A stretch of 64,000 nt of DNA from contig NZ_JAECZB010000102.1 of the NCBI RefSeq assembly GCF_016056295.1, forward strand, positions 1 through 64,000, given 5' to 3'. The notes beneath the pieces are model-generated. The model saw nothing but the letters and a program-made list of their open reading frames with translations. It made no database searches and was not told the DNA's origin. How positions within the stretch are numbered: the first letter of the stretch is position 1; every line of letters begins with the position of its first letter. Below are positions 26,792-36,300 of the stretch, one piece after another. The translations under genes were made by a program, and so were the position numbers. This DNA comes from Atlanticothrix silvestris CENA357. GTDB lineage: Bacteria; Cyanobacteriota; Cyanobacteriia; Cyanobacteriales; Nostocaceae.

Positions 26792-26988
26792 TCTTTCTGG
26801 CGCTGTTGTTGATAGTCATAATTATCTTCGTATTCAATTGTACCGAATAGGTCTAAAACTTTTAGTTGCTTTCTACGCTGTACATACTCTCTTAAAGCCT
26901 CTTCAATAACGGCACGCTTACTGATATGACCGCCAAGTTCGAGGGCTTCTTGAATTAAATTGTTGACCAACTCTATATTAGTATCCAT
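26788..26988 (-). CDS. vapB: VapB-like antitoxin
   Basis: About 66 residues from MDTNIELVNN. The N-terminal half looks like a ribbon-helix-helix DNA-binding unit (LVNNLIQEALELGGHISKRA), and the acidic C-terminal tail (LFGTIEYEDNYDYQQQ) would wrap the toxin. A longer start at 27012 is possible but adds an unusual leader. It is translationally coupled to vapC by a 4-nt overlap. Confidence 0.88.
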   Translation of the reverse strand: MDTNIELVNNLIQEALELGGHISKRAVIEEALREYVQRRKQLKVLDLFGTIEYEDNYDYQQQRQKE

Positions 26989-27012
26989 GTGGATATTGTT
27001 GCACAAAACCAT

Positions 27013-27313
27013 GTGCAGATAAAAGAATAATTATAGGCTGGGTAGAACAACAGCGAAACCCAGCAAATAAACTAATCGTTATGGATTTTTACAGGATAAT
27101 TCGCTTGTAGTAAGCGGCTCCAGCACTAACTCTATGCAAATTAAATACTCATTAGCTGACCTTTGTCAATTTAGGTTACTCTTTCTTTCAATAAGGTCTG
27201 CAAGCTACAAAATACAAGACTTCTACGCCCCTAAAATAAAGCTTCATAACTTTTAGATAAGCAAAATTATTGAGAGGTATTAAAATTACCATTTTAATTT
27301 GAATTATACGTAA
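27013..27313. other. Intergenic region, nothing recognised
   Basis: It lies between vapB and the PatA-like gene, both on the minus strand. It is AT-rich, with no ORF or clear hairpin. It should hold the vapBC promoter. Confidence 0.4.
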
Positions 27314-28720
27314 TTATGTCAAATGCATAAAGACAATTTTAAGCAATTCTGCACGAGTAAAAGGTTTAGTTAAATATCCAGATGCACCAACTAATCTAGC
27401 CTTTACTTTATCAACTATTCCTTTATATCCTGTGACAAAAATAATCGGAGTATGTTTGAACATTGAGTTATTACGTATCACCCGACACAATTCATATCCA
27501 TCAATTCCTGCCATATTGAGATCCAATAAAATTAAGTCAGGTTTGTGCCTAATTATTGACATCACAGCTTTTAGTGGATCGTCAATGGCGACTACAGTAA
27601 AATTTTCGCTTTCTAAAAAACGGCTAATTTCTTGAAGAATTGTAGGACTATCATCTACAGAAACGATTTTATAAGTCTTTTTGGCGGTTACAGTAGCAGC
27701 CGTTACTCTTTCAACTGGAGAATTTATGTTATTTGGTATTGGTAATTCCTGAAAATGTTCTTTGAGAGGGGCAGATACTTGTGATAATTCCTCTACAGAG
27801 GCTATGTTTTCTACAGGAAGCTCAGCGTGAATTTGGGTGATCTCGCTACTTACCTCTACTACTGCTGTATCAACAAATTCTCTGTTAATTAATGCTGTTA
27901 TATATCTAGATGATGATGACAATTCTGCCACAGTCTTAGGCAATTTATCAAATGGTGGGTCTGGTTCATGCAAGATAATCCCTCCTTGAAGGATGTAAGG
28001 ATATAAATTTTTAGCCAGTTGAATTTCATCTTGATTCATAATTACAGCAAGATGACGCAGACTAAAACCCTTCATCCAAGTAGTTAAATTTGGCTGAATG
28101 TCTAGAGAAATTTTGCTGTGGAGTTCACTATTAAGTAACAGATATGGACGCTGATAGGGAGAAGAAATTTGGGGAAATAAAGACTGCCAGCGCTGTAATT
28201 GCATTTGGCAGCGTTCGATAATTTTTTCTACATCCAGCCTACAAATTTTTAGTACTTTCTGTTGGGAATCGCTTAACTTATAAGTACCTGTTTTGATTAA
28301 TAAAAATGATTCCATCACTTCTTTAATCAATTCTTGAATGAGCATTGTGGCTTGTGCAGCATCCAGATATCCTTGATTGATCAACCAGTGAATAGCTTGA
28401 TAATCAGGAGGTTGGTTTTCATGATCACTGTGATCTTCTATGAACTGGCTTTGGGAATCAGTTTCAAATATCAAGCGCAATTGCACACGAGTTTCACTAT
28501 CCAACTGTGGAATTTGTTGACTGAAGCGACGCAGATGACGTTCTAATCGATCAAAAGGTTCTACTGAATGAGTAGCATAAGTTATTGTCCCCTGCTCTAA
28601 ATAAATCGTCCAGGTGACTGAGTTGCTAAAGACTTGCAAACAAGCAGTTTCAGAACAATTAGATAGCTGTCGTAACAAACTCTGGGGACGTAGTACTGTA
28701 AATGTACCGAAATTCTTCAT
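27314..28720 (-). CDS. PatA-type response regulator (PATAN/DUF4388 plus receiver domain)
   Basis: This is a 468-residue protein. The N-terminal PATAN-type region (about 1-240) includes FGTFTVLRPQSLLRQLSNC and LEQGTITYATH. A linker (about 270-345) follows, then a C-terminal receiver domain with D400 in LILLDLNMAGIDG and K in YLTKPFTR. This layout is that of PatA, PixG and PilG-type regulators, which act in heterocyst patterning or in phototaxis and pilus control. The sequence alone does not say which. No pil or che genes are adjacent. Upstream and divergent is the VWA-PP2C-kinase operon. Confidence 0.88.
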   Translation of the reverse strand: MKNFGTFTVLRPQSLLRQLSNCSETACLQVFSNSVTWTIYLEQGTITYATHSVEPFDRLERHLRRFSQQIPQLDSETRVQLRLIFETDSQSQFIEDHSDHENQPPDYQAIHWLINQGYLDAAQATMLIQELIKEVMESFLLIKTGTYKLSDSQQKVLKICRLDVEKIIERCQMQLQRWQSLFPQISSPYQRPYLLLNSELHSKISLDIQPNLTTWMKGFSLRHLAVIMNQDEIQLAKNLYPYILQGGIILHEPDPPFDKLPKTVAELSSSSRYITALINREFVDTAVVEVSSEITQIHAELPVENIASVEELSQVSAPLKEHFQELPIPNNINSPVERVTAATVTAKKTYKIVSVDDSPTILQEISRFLESENFTVVAIDDPLKAVMSIIRHKPDLILLDLNMAGIDGYELCRVIRNNSMFKHTPIIFVTGYKGIVDKVKARLVGASGYLTKPFTRAELLKIVFMHLT

Positions 28721-29305
28721 ATTTAGGAGTTTCTGGAAAAATTATCCGAAAGATAAGTATGTCCATGGGACATTTTATTAGTTTTAATATTTCTTTTTAA
28801 AAAAAATATTATTATTTGGAGAATATGTACATATATTAAAAGTCTGACTAGTTCGTTACGTTTTTTTGCACAATCTCCTTATGACTAACATTTTTCCTGC
28901 AACTTTAAGTTTCAGTTACACAGGTAGAGTTTTCATGCTGACAAAGTTAATTATAATTAGTTTTTTATAGAAAAAATAAACTTCCTACACAGAATCTTTA
29001 AAGTTTTCGGTCAGTAAATCTGCGTATTATTTATTATAATTCGTGTTTTGTCTATAATAAATATTAGTAGATTTACTAATGCAAGCAATGTTGATCCCTG
29101 GTGAATTACCTTTTACTTAACTAGACCATGATGAAGATTCTCTTAAATCTTGTAAAGAATTTGGTAAGAACAATCTTCTATTTAATAAAGATTGAACTAA
29201 ATACCATTAAACATCTACCTTTAGTCTCGTAGACTCCGGAAATTAAACTATATACTTTGAACAAAGGAAAATAAAGCTTTGGACTATAACATAACACAAA
29301 AAGTT
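28721..29305. other. Divergent promoter region, AT-rich
   Basis: It separates the PatA-like gene (minus) and the VWA/PP2C/kinase operon (plus). A -10-like TATAAT lies at 29053-29058 on the plus strand. No clear -35 box or operator was identified, and no small ORF is supported. Confidence 0.45.
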
Positions 29306-29980
29306 ATGCACGATACCTTAAGTCTTGATGAAGTAGTGGAGTTTGCTGAAAACCCAGAACCACGTTGTCCTTGTGTGTTGTTACTAGATACATCTGGTTC
29401 CATGCAAGGAGAGGCGATAGAAGCTTTAAATCAAGGCTTGCTGAGTTTGAAGGATGAACTGGTAAGAAATTCCTTAGCAGCCAGGCGGGTAGAAGTGGCG
29501 ATCGTGACGTTTGATAGTCATGTCAACGTGGTGCAAGACTTCGTGACTGCGGATCAATTCAATCCGCCAATCTTGACAGCGCAGGGATTAACGACTATGG
29601 GTTCGGGAATTCATAAAGCGTTGGACATGGTTCAAGAGCGCAAATCTCTGTATCGTGCTAATGGTATTGCTTATTATCGACCTTGGGTATTCATGATTAC
29701 TGATGGAGAGCCACAAGGTGAACTAGACCAAGTAGTAGAGCAAGCAGCGCAGCGCCTACAAGGAGATGAAACAAATAAACGTGTAGCTTTCTTCTCAGTG
29801 GGTGTAGAAAACGCTAATATGGTGCGCTTAAATCAAATAGCTGTGCGTACTCCGCTAAAACTCAAAGGACTTAACTTTATTGAGATGTTTGTTTGGCTCT
29901 CAGCTAGTATGTCAGCTGTTTCGCATTCGCAAGTAGACGAACAAGTAGCACTACCGCCGATTGGCTGGGGGACGATCTAA
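29306..29980 (+). CDS. TerY-type VWA-domain protein
   Basis: About 225 residues from MHDTLSLDEVVEFAENPEPR. One VWA domain with a full metal site (LLDTSGSM, a Thr in GLTTMGSGI, MITDGEP) fills the protein, as in TerY-like proteins. The frame continues upstream to a TTG at 29279 that has AAAGGA in front of it, so a slightly longer form is possible. It is the first gene of a set with a PP2C phosphatase and a kinase, a partnership described for TerY-P stress-response systems. It is probably a cytosolic, metal-dependent scaffold or target of the pair. Confidence 0.87.
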   Translation: MHDTLSLDEVVEFAENPEPRCPCVLLLDTSGSMQGEAIEALNQGLLSLKDELVRNSLAARRVEVAIVTFDSHVNVVQDFVTADQFNPPILTAQGLTTMGSGIHKALDMVQERKSLYRANGIAYYRPWVFMITDGEPQGELDQVVEQAAQRLQGDETNKRVAFFSVGVENANMVRLNQIAVRTPLKLKGLNFIEMFVWLSASMSAVSHSQVDEQVALPPIGWGTI

Positions 29981-30039
29981 TTGCGCTTCCAATCGCAGCT
30001 TAATATGCACACAGCTAGCTGATAGAAAACACCTATTCT

Positions 30040-30822
30040 ATGAAAACATCAAAACTGATCACTCATTGGCGGGTAGTCGCCGCATCTATATGTGGTACTA
30101 GCCACATCAAAAATAAGCAGCTGTGTCAGGATGCCCACCACTGGCAGCTATTGCCTGGCAATGTGTTAGTGGCGGCGGCTGCGGATGGTGCGGGTTCTGC
30201 CAGTCAGGGAAAAGTGGGAGCGATGGTGGCTGTAGAAGCAGCGGTAGAAAGCCTCTCAATCAAAGAAATCACCAGAGACTCCCTTGCCGATGATGAAATT
30301 GTCCAAGGGCTGTTAAATGAGGCTTTATTAGCTGCTAAAAAGGCTGTGGAAGATGAAGCCGCAGCCACTAAAAAACAGCCCCAAGATTTAGCAACTACCT
30401 TAATTTTAACGATCGCCACACCAGAAATGGCGGCAGCAGTTCAGGTAGGTGATGGTTTGGCAGTGGCAAAAGATCATCAAGGCAACTTACTAGCACTAAC
30501 CTTGCCTGACAACGGTGAATACATCAACGAAACAACTTTTTTGACTTCACCCGGTGCTTTAGATACAGCCCAGATGAGATTGTGGCGTGAAACAATAGTT
30601 AATGTTGCACTCCTCACCGATGGGCTACAAATGTTGGCTTTGAATATGGTTGTTGGGGAACCTCACAAACCGTTCTTTTTTCCTTTATTCGACTTTGTAA
30701 AGAATGCTGAGGATAAGACAGCTGCCAAAGAACAATTAGTCAGATTTCTAGGTTCTGAGCGAATTACGCAACGTACTGATGATGATTTAACGCTAATTAT
30801 CGCTGCCTTCAACAACATATAA
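30040..30822 (+). CDS. PP2C-type Ser/Thr protein phosphatase
   Basis: At 260 residues it shows the metal-binding aspartates of PP2C enzymes: CQDAHHW (D31), AAADGAGSASQGK (DGxG), VGDGLAV, LLTDGLQM and RTDDDLTLII near the C-terminus. It would remove phosphate from Ser or Thr, most likely reversing the action of the kinase encoded 56 nt downstream. It is the middle gene of the VWA-PP2C-kinase triad, with short spacers on both sides that support an operon. Confidence 0.92.
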   Translation: MKTSKLITHWRVVAASICGTSHIKNKQLCQDAHHWQLLPGNVLVAAAADGAGSASQGKVGAMVAVEAAVESLSIKEITRDSLADDEIVQGLLNEALLAAKKAVEDEAAATKKQPQDLATTLILTIATPEMAAAVQVGDGLAVAKDHQGNLLALTLPDNGEYINETTFLTSPGALDTAQMRLWRETIVNVALLTDGLQMLALNMVVGEPHKPFFFPLFDFVKNAEDKTAAKEQLVRFLGSERITQRTDDDLTLIIAAFNNI

Positions 30823-30878
30823 GCCAGGATTTTGCAAGTTTGGTATTTTGAATAACCCCCGTTAACCGTGATTCCATC

Positions 30879-33086
30879 ATGCAGGTACTACGTTGTCTTC
30901 CCAACCCAGAAATCATCAACCTCAGCGTCAGTTTAGGCCGTGGTGGTGAAGCTTGTATCTATGCTCTGCCATCTGATAGTGAGTTAGTAGCAAAGATATA
31001 TCACAAGCCCACCGTCGCTCACGCCTACAAACTCCAGGCGATGTTGACTAACCCGCCAGAAAATCCTACGGCTAGCTTAGGGCATATTTCTATTGCTTGG
31101 CCTCTTGATTTACTCCGGGCGGCAGATGTCAGTGATGACTTTGCCAGTGGTAGTGGCGATCGCATTATTGGCTTTCTCATGCCGCGGATTCGCGGGATGC
31201 GTCCTGTAATCGACTTTTATAACCCCAGAACTCGCCGTCAACATTGTCCTTTATTTAACTATCAATACCTACTCCGCACTGCTCGTAATCTAGCAGCCGC
31301 TTTTGCAGCTTTGCACAGTAGTGGATATTGTGTAGGTGATGTGAATGAGTCTAATATCTTGGTCAGTGACACAGCACTTGTTACCTTGGTAGATACAGAC
31401 TCCTTCCAAGTGCGCGATTTAGACAATAATGTTGTTTACCGTTGCCCAGTGGGGAAACCAGAATTTACCCCGCCGGAACTTCAGAACAAAATCTTCGCTC
31501 AACACGATCGCGAAATTGCCCACGACTTATTTGGCTTAGGGGTGCTAATCTTTCAACTTTTAATGGAAGGTACGCACCCATTTTCGGGAATATTTCAAGG
31601 TATTCCTGAACCACCCCCTTACGAAGCCAGGATTGCAGCGGGACATTTTACTTACAGTCGTAAGCGGCAAGTTCCTTACCTGCCTACCCCCATTGCCCCA
31701 GCTTGGGAAATTCTGCATCCTAAGTTGCAAGAACTGTTTTTGCGTTGTTTTGAAGATGGCCACAGCGACACACAGCTGCGTCCCAGTGCCCAAAATTGGT
31801 TGTCGGTATTAGCAGAAGCAGAAGATAGTCTAATCACTTGTACCACCAATCCTCAGCATCGTTATAACAACCACCTGCACGATTGCCCTTGGTGTGAGCG
31901 TACTTTACGATTGGGTGGACGTGATCCATTCCCATCGCCTCAAGCGATCGCCAATAGAGAACACCTGCGGCCGCGAAGAATACCAAAAAGGCGCTATGCT
32001 AACCAGCCTGCGCGTTTACCACAGCCAGTCATGCCATTGCAACACTGGAATTATTGGCAAACAGCAAATAATGCTAACTATGCTCCTTCTAAGCGTTCTC
32101 GCAGAGCAAAGTTTTATCCGGCTATTTTTTGCTTGCTAGGTTTTGGGATGTTGGGCTATTTAGACGTAATGGTTAAATTTACTCGTCCATTTGTTTCCCA
32201 AAATGCATACACGCAGCAGACCTTGATGGCTCGTCCTAAAATTAAGACTCCTACTCTCACCTTCGCAGATTATTATAAGCAGGGTCATGCTGCTTATCAA
32301 ATACGCGACTATGAGCAAGCAGTAGAAAGTTTTAGCCAAGCCATCAAACAGCAGCCGACCAATTCCAAAGCTTTTGTAAATCGAGGTAATTCCCGTTACA
32401 ACCTCAAAGACTATGAAGGCGCACTTGCAGATTATAACCAAGCCCTGCAAATCAATCCTCAAGAGATCAAAGCTTTTGTGAATCGAGGTAATTCTCGCTA
32501 CATGCTTGCTGAATATAGCAACGATCCTGATCGAGAATACAAACAAGCGATCGCTGATTTTAATAATGCTCTGCGCCTGAACAATCAAGAAGCAGAAGCC
32601 TATATCAGAAGGGGTGTTGTGCGTTCGCAAATGGCTAAATACAGCAGCGAATCTCTGGAAGATTACAAATTAGCAGTTGCTGATTTTACGAAGGCGATTC
32701 AACTCAATTCAGCTAAAACCGAAGCTTATTTTCAACGCGGTTCTGTACGCCATCAAATGGCTCAATATAGTAGCGAATACACTCAAGAATACCAAAGAGC
32801 GATCGCTGACTTTGACCAAGCATTAATGCTCAATAATAAACTGGCCAAAGTTTATCTCAAACGTGGAATGCTTCGCTATGAACTTGCACAATATGGTGGT
32901 AATGAATCAGACCAAAATAGTCGCAAAGCCATCGAAGATTTACAGTTAGCTGCCAAGCTTTCTCTAGAACAAGAAGATACAGACAATTACCAACAAGCAC
33001 TTAGTAGTATGTGTGTAATGGTAGAAACTAGATGTAGTGCTTTATTCCCCAACTCTAGTATCTGGAACAATACAGGAACTAATTAA
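30879..33086 (+). CDS. Membrane-anchored protein kinase with C-terminal TPR repeats
   Basis: It has 735 residues. The kinase domain spans about 15-310: glycine loop LGRGGEACIY (19-28), VAK lysine K39, catalytic D154 in GDVNESN (the usual HRD reads VGD) and D172 in LVDTDSF in place of DFG. HDCPWCERT at about 337 may be half of a zinc site. One membrane helix follows (about 411-433, AIFCLLGFGMLGYL). The rest is TPR: two normal 34-residue repeats and then repeats of about 43 residues with inserted AEYSNDPDREY-like turns. It should sit in the membrane with the TPR on the other side. It is the kinase partner of the VWA/PP2C genes. Confidence 0.88.
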   Translation: MQVLRCLPNPEIINLSVSLGRGGEACIYALPSDSELVAKIYHKPTVAHAYKLQAMLTNPPENPTASLGHISIAWPLDLLRAADVSDDFASGSGDRIIGFLMPRIRGMRPVIDFYNPRTRRQHCPLFNYQYLLRTARNLAAAFAALHSSGYCVGDVNESNILVSDTALVTLVDTDSFQVRDLDNNVVYRCPVGKPEFTPPELQNKIFAQHDREIAHDLFGLGVLIFQLLMEGTHPFSGIFQGIPEPPPYEARIAAGHFTYSRKRQVPYLPTPIAPAWEILHPKLQELFLRCFEDGHSDTQLRPSAQNWLSVLAEAEDSLITCTTNPQHRYNNHLHDCPWCERTLRLGGRDPFPSPQAIANREHLRPRRIPKRRYANQPARLPQPVMPLQHWNYWQTANNANYAPSKRSRRAKFYPAIFCLLGFGMLGYLDVMVKFTRPFVSQNAYTQQTLMARPKIKTPTLTFADYYKQGHAAYQIRDYEQAVESFSQAIKQQPTNSKAFVNRGNSRYNLKDYEGALADYNQALQINPQEIKAFVNRGNSRYMLAEYSNDPDREYKQAIADFNNALRLNNQEAEAYIRRGVVRSQMAKYSSESLEDYKLAVADFTKAIQLNSAKTEAYFQRGSVRHQMAQYSSEYTQEYQRAIADFDQALMLNNKLAKVYLKRGMLRYELAQYGGNESDQNSRKAIEDLQLAAKLSLEQEDTDNYQQALSSMCVMVETRCSALFPNSSIWNNTGTN

Positions 33087-33088
33087 TG

Positions 33089-33205
33089 TTCAGTTGTCAG
33101 TTGTCAGTTGTTTTTGATTTGGTTTAATACCCCATATTCTTCTTGCTGATCTTAAAACATCTTCAAAACTGGCTTGACTTTACTACTAACAACTGACCAC
33201 TGACC
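33089..33205. repeat. CAGTTGT heptamer tracts with inverted partner
   Basis: CAGTTGT units at 33091-33110 face AACAACTGACCACTGACC at about 33188-33205. Between them lies TTGATTTGGTTTAATACCCC, which occurs inverted at about 49188-49210. This is one of five such heptamer pairs in the 33-54 kb region. Confidence 0.65.
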
Positions 33206-33238
33206 AAACTCTATCCATAAGGGGATAGAGTTTTTATT
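33206..33238 (+). terminator. Rho-independent terminator of the VWA/PP2C/kinase operon
   Basis: A perfect 11-bp stem, AAACTCTATCC with GGATAGAGTTT, has a 6-nt loop (ATAAGG) and is followed by a T-rich run. It lies 120 nt after the kinase-TPR stop and before the polysaccharide island. Confidence 0.85.
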
Positions 33239-33479
33239 TTTTTAGGTAATATTTAGATTGATTTAATTTAGAAAATTTTAGATTGATAGATATTCATAAA
33301 TCTTTTACACATAAAAGACTTATATTTATCCGTGCTTCATAAAACTACTAATAATTTCCGTTAGATTTATGTACGAAGAAAACTAAATTAAATATCTAGT
33401 TTTCGCTAATCCATGTGCATCCTCTTCATCCCGATTAATTCAAAGTAATAATTTACCTGCAAATCTCCGAGGTACTTGC

Positions 33480-34253
33480 ATGAAAGCGGTGATTTTGGCT
33501 GGAGGTCTTGGTACACGCCTCAGTGAAGAAACTAGTATCAGACCAAAGCCGATGGTGGAAATTGGCGGTAAGCCAGTTTTATGGCACATAATGAAAATTT
33601 ATTCTGCCCACGGCATTAATGACTTCATTATCTGTTGCGGTTACAAAGGTTACATTATTAAAGAGTACTTTGCTAATTATTTTTTACACATGTCAGATGT
33701 CACATTTGATATGCGGTTTAACCAAATGAATGTGCATTCTGGATATGCCGAACCCTGGCGTGTCACCTTAGTAAATACAGGTGATAATACTATGACAGGT
33801 GGGCGTTTAAAGCGTGTCTTGGAGCATGTTGGCAACGACACCTTTTGCTTTACCTACGGTGATGGTGTGAGTGATGTCAACATTACAGAGCTAATCAACT
33901 TCCATAAAGAACAAAAGTCTTTAGCAACACTCACAGCAGTTCAACCAGCAGGCAGATTTGGTGCGATTTCTTTAGGAGAAGAACAAACAAAAATCCACAG
34001 CTTTCGAGAAAAACCTGAAGGTGATGGAGCTTGGATTAATGGTGGTTATTTTGTCCTAGAACCGGAAGTCATTAATTTAATTGCTGATGACTCCACAATT
34101 TGGGAAAAAGAACCATTAGAAAAGCTCGCTGATATGGAGCAGCTAGCCGCATTCAAACATCAAGGTTTCTGGCAACCAATGGATACTTTAAGAGATAAAA
34201 ATTATTTAGAAGATCTCTGGAAAAACGAACAGGCTCCTTGGAAAGTATGGTAG
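33480..34253 (+). CDS. rfbF: Glucose-1-phosphate cytidylyltransferase
   Basis: The 257 residues carry the nucleotidyltransferase signature [18 protein letters not shown] and the RfbF-specific stretches [12 protein letters not shown] and [18 protein letters not shown]. It makes CDP-glucose from CTP and glucose-1-phosphate, the entry to CDP-linked deoxysugars. It is the first gene of the polysaccharide island. No rfbG-type CDP-glucose 4,6-dehydratase is adjacent; the epimerase-like gene at 36566 or a distant gene may supply that step. A 393-nt upstream region with a terminator separates it from the preceding operon. Confidence 0.95.
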   Translation: MKAVILAGGLGTRLSEETSIRPKPMVEIGGKPVLWHIMKIYSAHGINDFIICCGYKGYIIKEYFANYFLHMSDVTFDMRFNQMNVHSGYAEPWRVTLVNTGDNTMTGGRLKRVLEHVGNDTFCFTYGDGVSDVNITELINFHKEQKSLATLTAVQPAGRFGAISLGEEQTKIHSFREKPEGDGAWINGGYFVLEPEVINLIADDSTIWEKEPLEKLADMEQLAAFKHQGFWQPMDTLRDKNYLEDLWKNEQAPWKVW

Positions 34254-34345
34254 AAAGAAAGTTATGAATTAAATATTATATTTAATTTATAACTTCTCTT
34301 TTCTAACTCCTAACTTTTTTGTAATTTATAAGTTCAATAATACCA

Positions 34346-35563
34346 ATGTTTGATTTTGCTATTGTCGGTGGGGGAATTGTTGGACTATCTACAGGACTAG
34401 CTTTGGGTAAACGCTATCCTCATGCACGCATTTTAGTACTTGAAAAAGAAAGCCAATGGGCATTTCACCAAACCGGCAACAATAGCGGAGTAATTCACTC
34501 TGGTATTTACTACAAACCAGGGAGTTTTAAAGCTAAATTCTGCCGTGACGGTAGTCGCTCAATGGTAGAGTTTTGCCAAGAACATGGTATTGACCATGAA
34601 GTTTGCGGCAAAGTAATTGTGGCAACTGAAGAACAAGAATTACCACGTTTAGAAAACCTTTATAAACGCGGTTTAGAGAATGGTATTAAAGTTCAAAAAA
34701 TTAGCCCAGAAGCAGTTAAAGAAATTGAGCCTCATGTCAAGTGTGTAGGTGGGATTCGGGTTTTTTCAACTGGCATTGTTAATTACAAGCAAGTTTGTCT
34801 CAAATACGCTGAATTAATTCAACAACAAGGAGGAGAATTACGCCTAAATACAAAGGTGCTAAAAATTTCTCCTAGTGGTCAAAATCAGGTATTAGAAACC
34901 AACAACGGCAGCTTTGAAACCCGCTTTGTGATCAATTGTGCCGGATTGCATAGCGATCGCATTGCTAAATTAGGTAGGGTAGAACCACAGGCAAAAATCG
35001 TTCCCTTCCGCGGAGAATACTACGAACTCACCCCAGAAAAACGCTATTTGGTCAAAACTCTAATTTATCCGGTTCCTAACCCAGATTTTCCTTTTTTGGG
35101 TGTCCACTTTACCCGGATGATTGACAACAGCGTTCATGCAGGGCCAAACGCGGTTCTCAGCCTCAAACGCGAAGGTTATAAAAAAACCGACTTTAATTTA
35201 GGAGATTTTGCCGAAGTTATCACTTACCCAGGTTTTTGGAAACTAGCTGCAAAGCACGCTGACGAAGGTATTCAAGAAATCATTCGTTCTTTTAGTAAAG
35301 CAGCCTTCACCAGAAGCTTGCAAAAACTAATTCCCGAAGTCCAAGCGCAAGATTTAGTACCCACTCATGCGGGAGTTCGCGCTCAAGCTTTAATGAATGA
35401 TGGCTCTTTGGTAGACGACTTTTTGATCGTTCCCGGCCACAATTCTATCCATGTTTGCAATGCTCCTTCTCCAGCTGCTACCTCTTCTCTAGAAATTGGC
35501 ACAGCAATTGTTGCTCAAATTCCTCAACAGTCACATCTTGAGACTGTAGTAACTACAATGTGA
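34346..35563 (+). CDS. lhgO: L-2-hydroxyglutarate oxidase (LhgO family)
   Basis: This 405-residue FAD-dependent oxidoreductase of the DAO family has a dinucleotide-binding N-terminus (FAIVGGGIVGLSTGLAL), the LhgO motif NNSGVIHSGIYYKPGS, and a C-terminal FAD segment VHVCNAPSPAATSSL-like. Family members oxidise L-2-hydroxyglutarate to 2-oxoglutarate. Its place inside the sugar island is notable. It may supply or recycle 2-oxoglutarate, for example for the PhyH-type dioxygenase encoded downstream, or act on a different hydroxy acid. The start has no strong Shine-Dalgarno. Confidence 0.9.
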   Translation: MFDFAIVGGGIVGLSTGLALGKRYPHARILVLEKESQWAFHQTGNNSGVIHSGIYYKPGSFKAKFCRDGSRSMVEFCQEHGIDHEVCGKVIVATEEQELPRLENLYKRGLENGIKVQKISPEAVKEIEPHVKCVGGIRVFSTGIVNYKQVCLKYAELIQQQGGELRLNTKVLKISPSGQNQVLETNNGSFETRFVINCAGLHSDRIAKLGRVEPQAKIVPFRGEYYELTPEKRYLVKTLIYPVPNPDFPFLGVHFTRMIDNSVHAGPNAVLSLKREGYKKTDFNLGDFAEVITYPGFWKLAAKHADEGIQEIIRSFSKAAFTRSLQKLIPEVQAQDLVPTHAGVRAQALMNDGSLVDDFLIVPGHNSIHVCNAPSPAATSSLEIGTAIVAQIPQQSHLETVVTTM

Positions 35564-35611
35564 GTCTGATGGTTGAAAAAACCCCGCTTCCATTCCTCTC
35601 CCCTGCAAGGA

Positions 35612-35964
35612 CTACGGTGTACACACATCTCTAAAAATGAGAAGGAATAATACCAATTCGCAATTAAATAACTTAGATATAGCAAAGCTTTCAGGCTTTA
35701 CATCTGTATCAGATTTTGCGTGAAATGGTATAACTCTGGAAACTCTTTACTCTGCGTTCTCTGTCTTGAAAAGTTTCCTACGGAGGAGCCAGTACGGTAA
35801 GGCAGCGCGGTCTTCTTCCAAAGGGAGAGGCTAGCGCCAAGGGGGTTTCCACGCCACTTGCTACAAGTCGGCATAGCCGCCCAACGCAGTGGCTCCTTAG
35901 GAGCAACTGGCGCGACGCAGAAGGCACAGAGAGGAAAATATGAAGACTTGTGTGTACACCGTAG
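35612..35964. mobile_element. 353-bp non-autonomous element, 16-bp perfect TIRs, 10-bp target duplication
   Basis: CTACGGTGTACACACA at 35612-35627 is perfectly inverted at 35949-35964. CCTGCAAGGA lies directly outside both ends (35602-35611 and 35965-35974). There is no transposase ORF. It carries a nested ATACCAATT-type repeat and a GC-rich palindrome-rich block at about 35755-35935. Confidence 0.85.
35650..35731. repeat. ATACCAATT-family element (copy 3, without the extra module)
   Basis: It starts ATACCAATTCGCAAT and ends GTGAAATGGTAT, and matches the element at 15716-15864 except for the missing 58-bp module. It gives the simple 82-bp form of the family. It is nested in the 353-bp element. 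Confidence 0.72.
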
Positions 35965-35974
35965 CCTGCAAGGA

Positions 35975-36300
35975 GGAATCACTACGTTGGGCGAGCAATG
36001 CCCGACTTGTACCGCTAAAGCGGAACCCGTAGGGTAGCATGTGGCATCAGAAGCTTTAAAACCTTAATTTTTCCTTCGTGGTTTAAGCTATTTAAGCCCC
36101 TCTCCGCGTCGGAGAGGGGTTGGGGTGAGGTTCATCGAAATCACGTTAACTACATAGATAGCATCACTGCTAGGGGTACATATTATGAATAGCGTAGCAG
36201 GAAAATAGAATCGTGATTTATTGATGATTCCTGCCAAATTGGCACTCCTAAAAGAAGTCTTTGTAACTAAACTATTAGGATATCTACCACATAAAGAATT
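35975..36300. other. Intergenic DNA with palindromic repeats
   Basis: It contains GGGC-GAGCAAT-GCCC near 35999 and CCCCTCTCCG-CGT-CGGAGAGGGG at 36097-36119, a 10-bp perfect stem. The second is a common Nostoc-type palindrome and may also act as terminator for lhgO. No gene was recognised. Confidence 0.5.
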
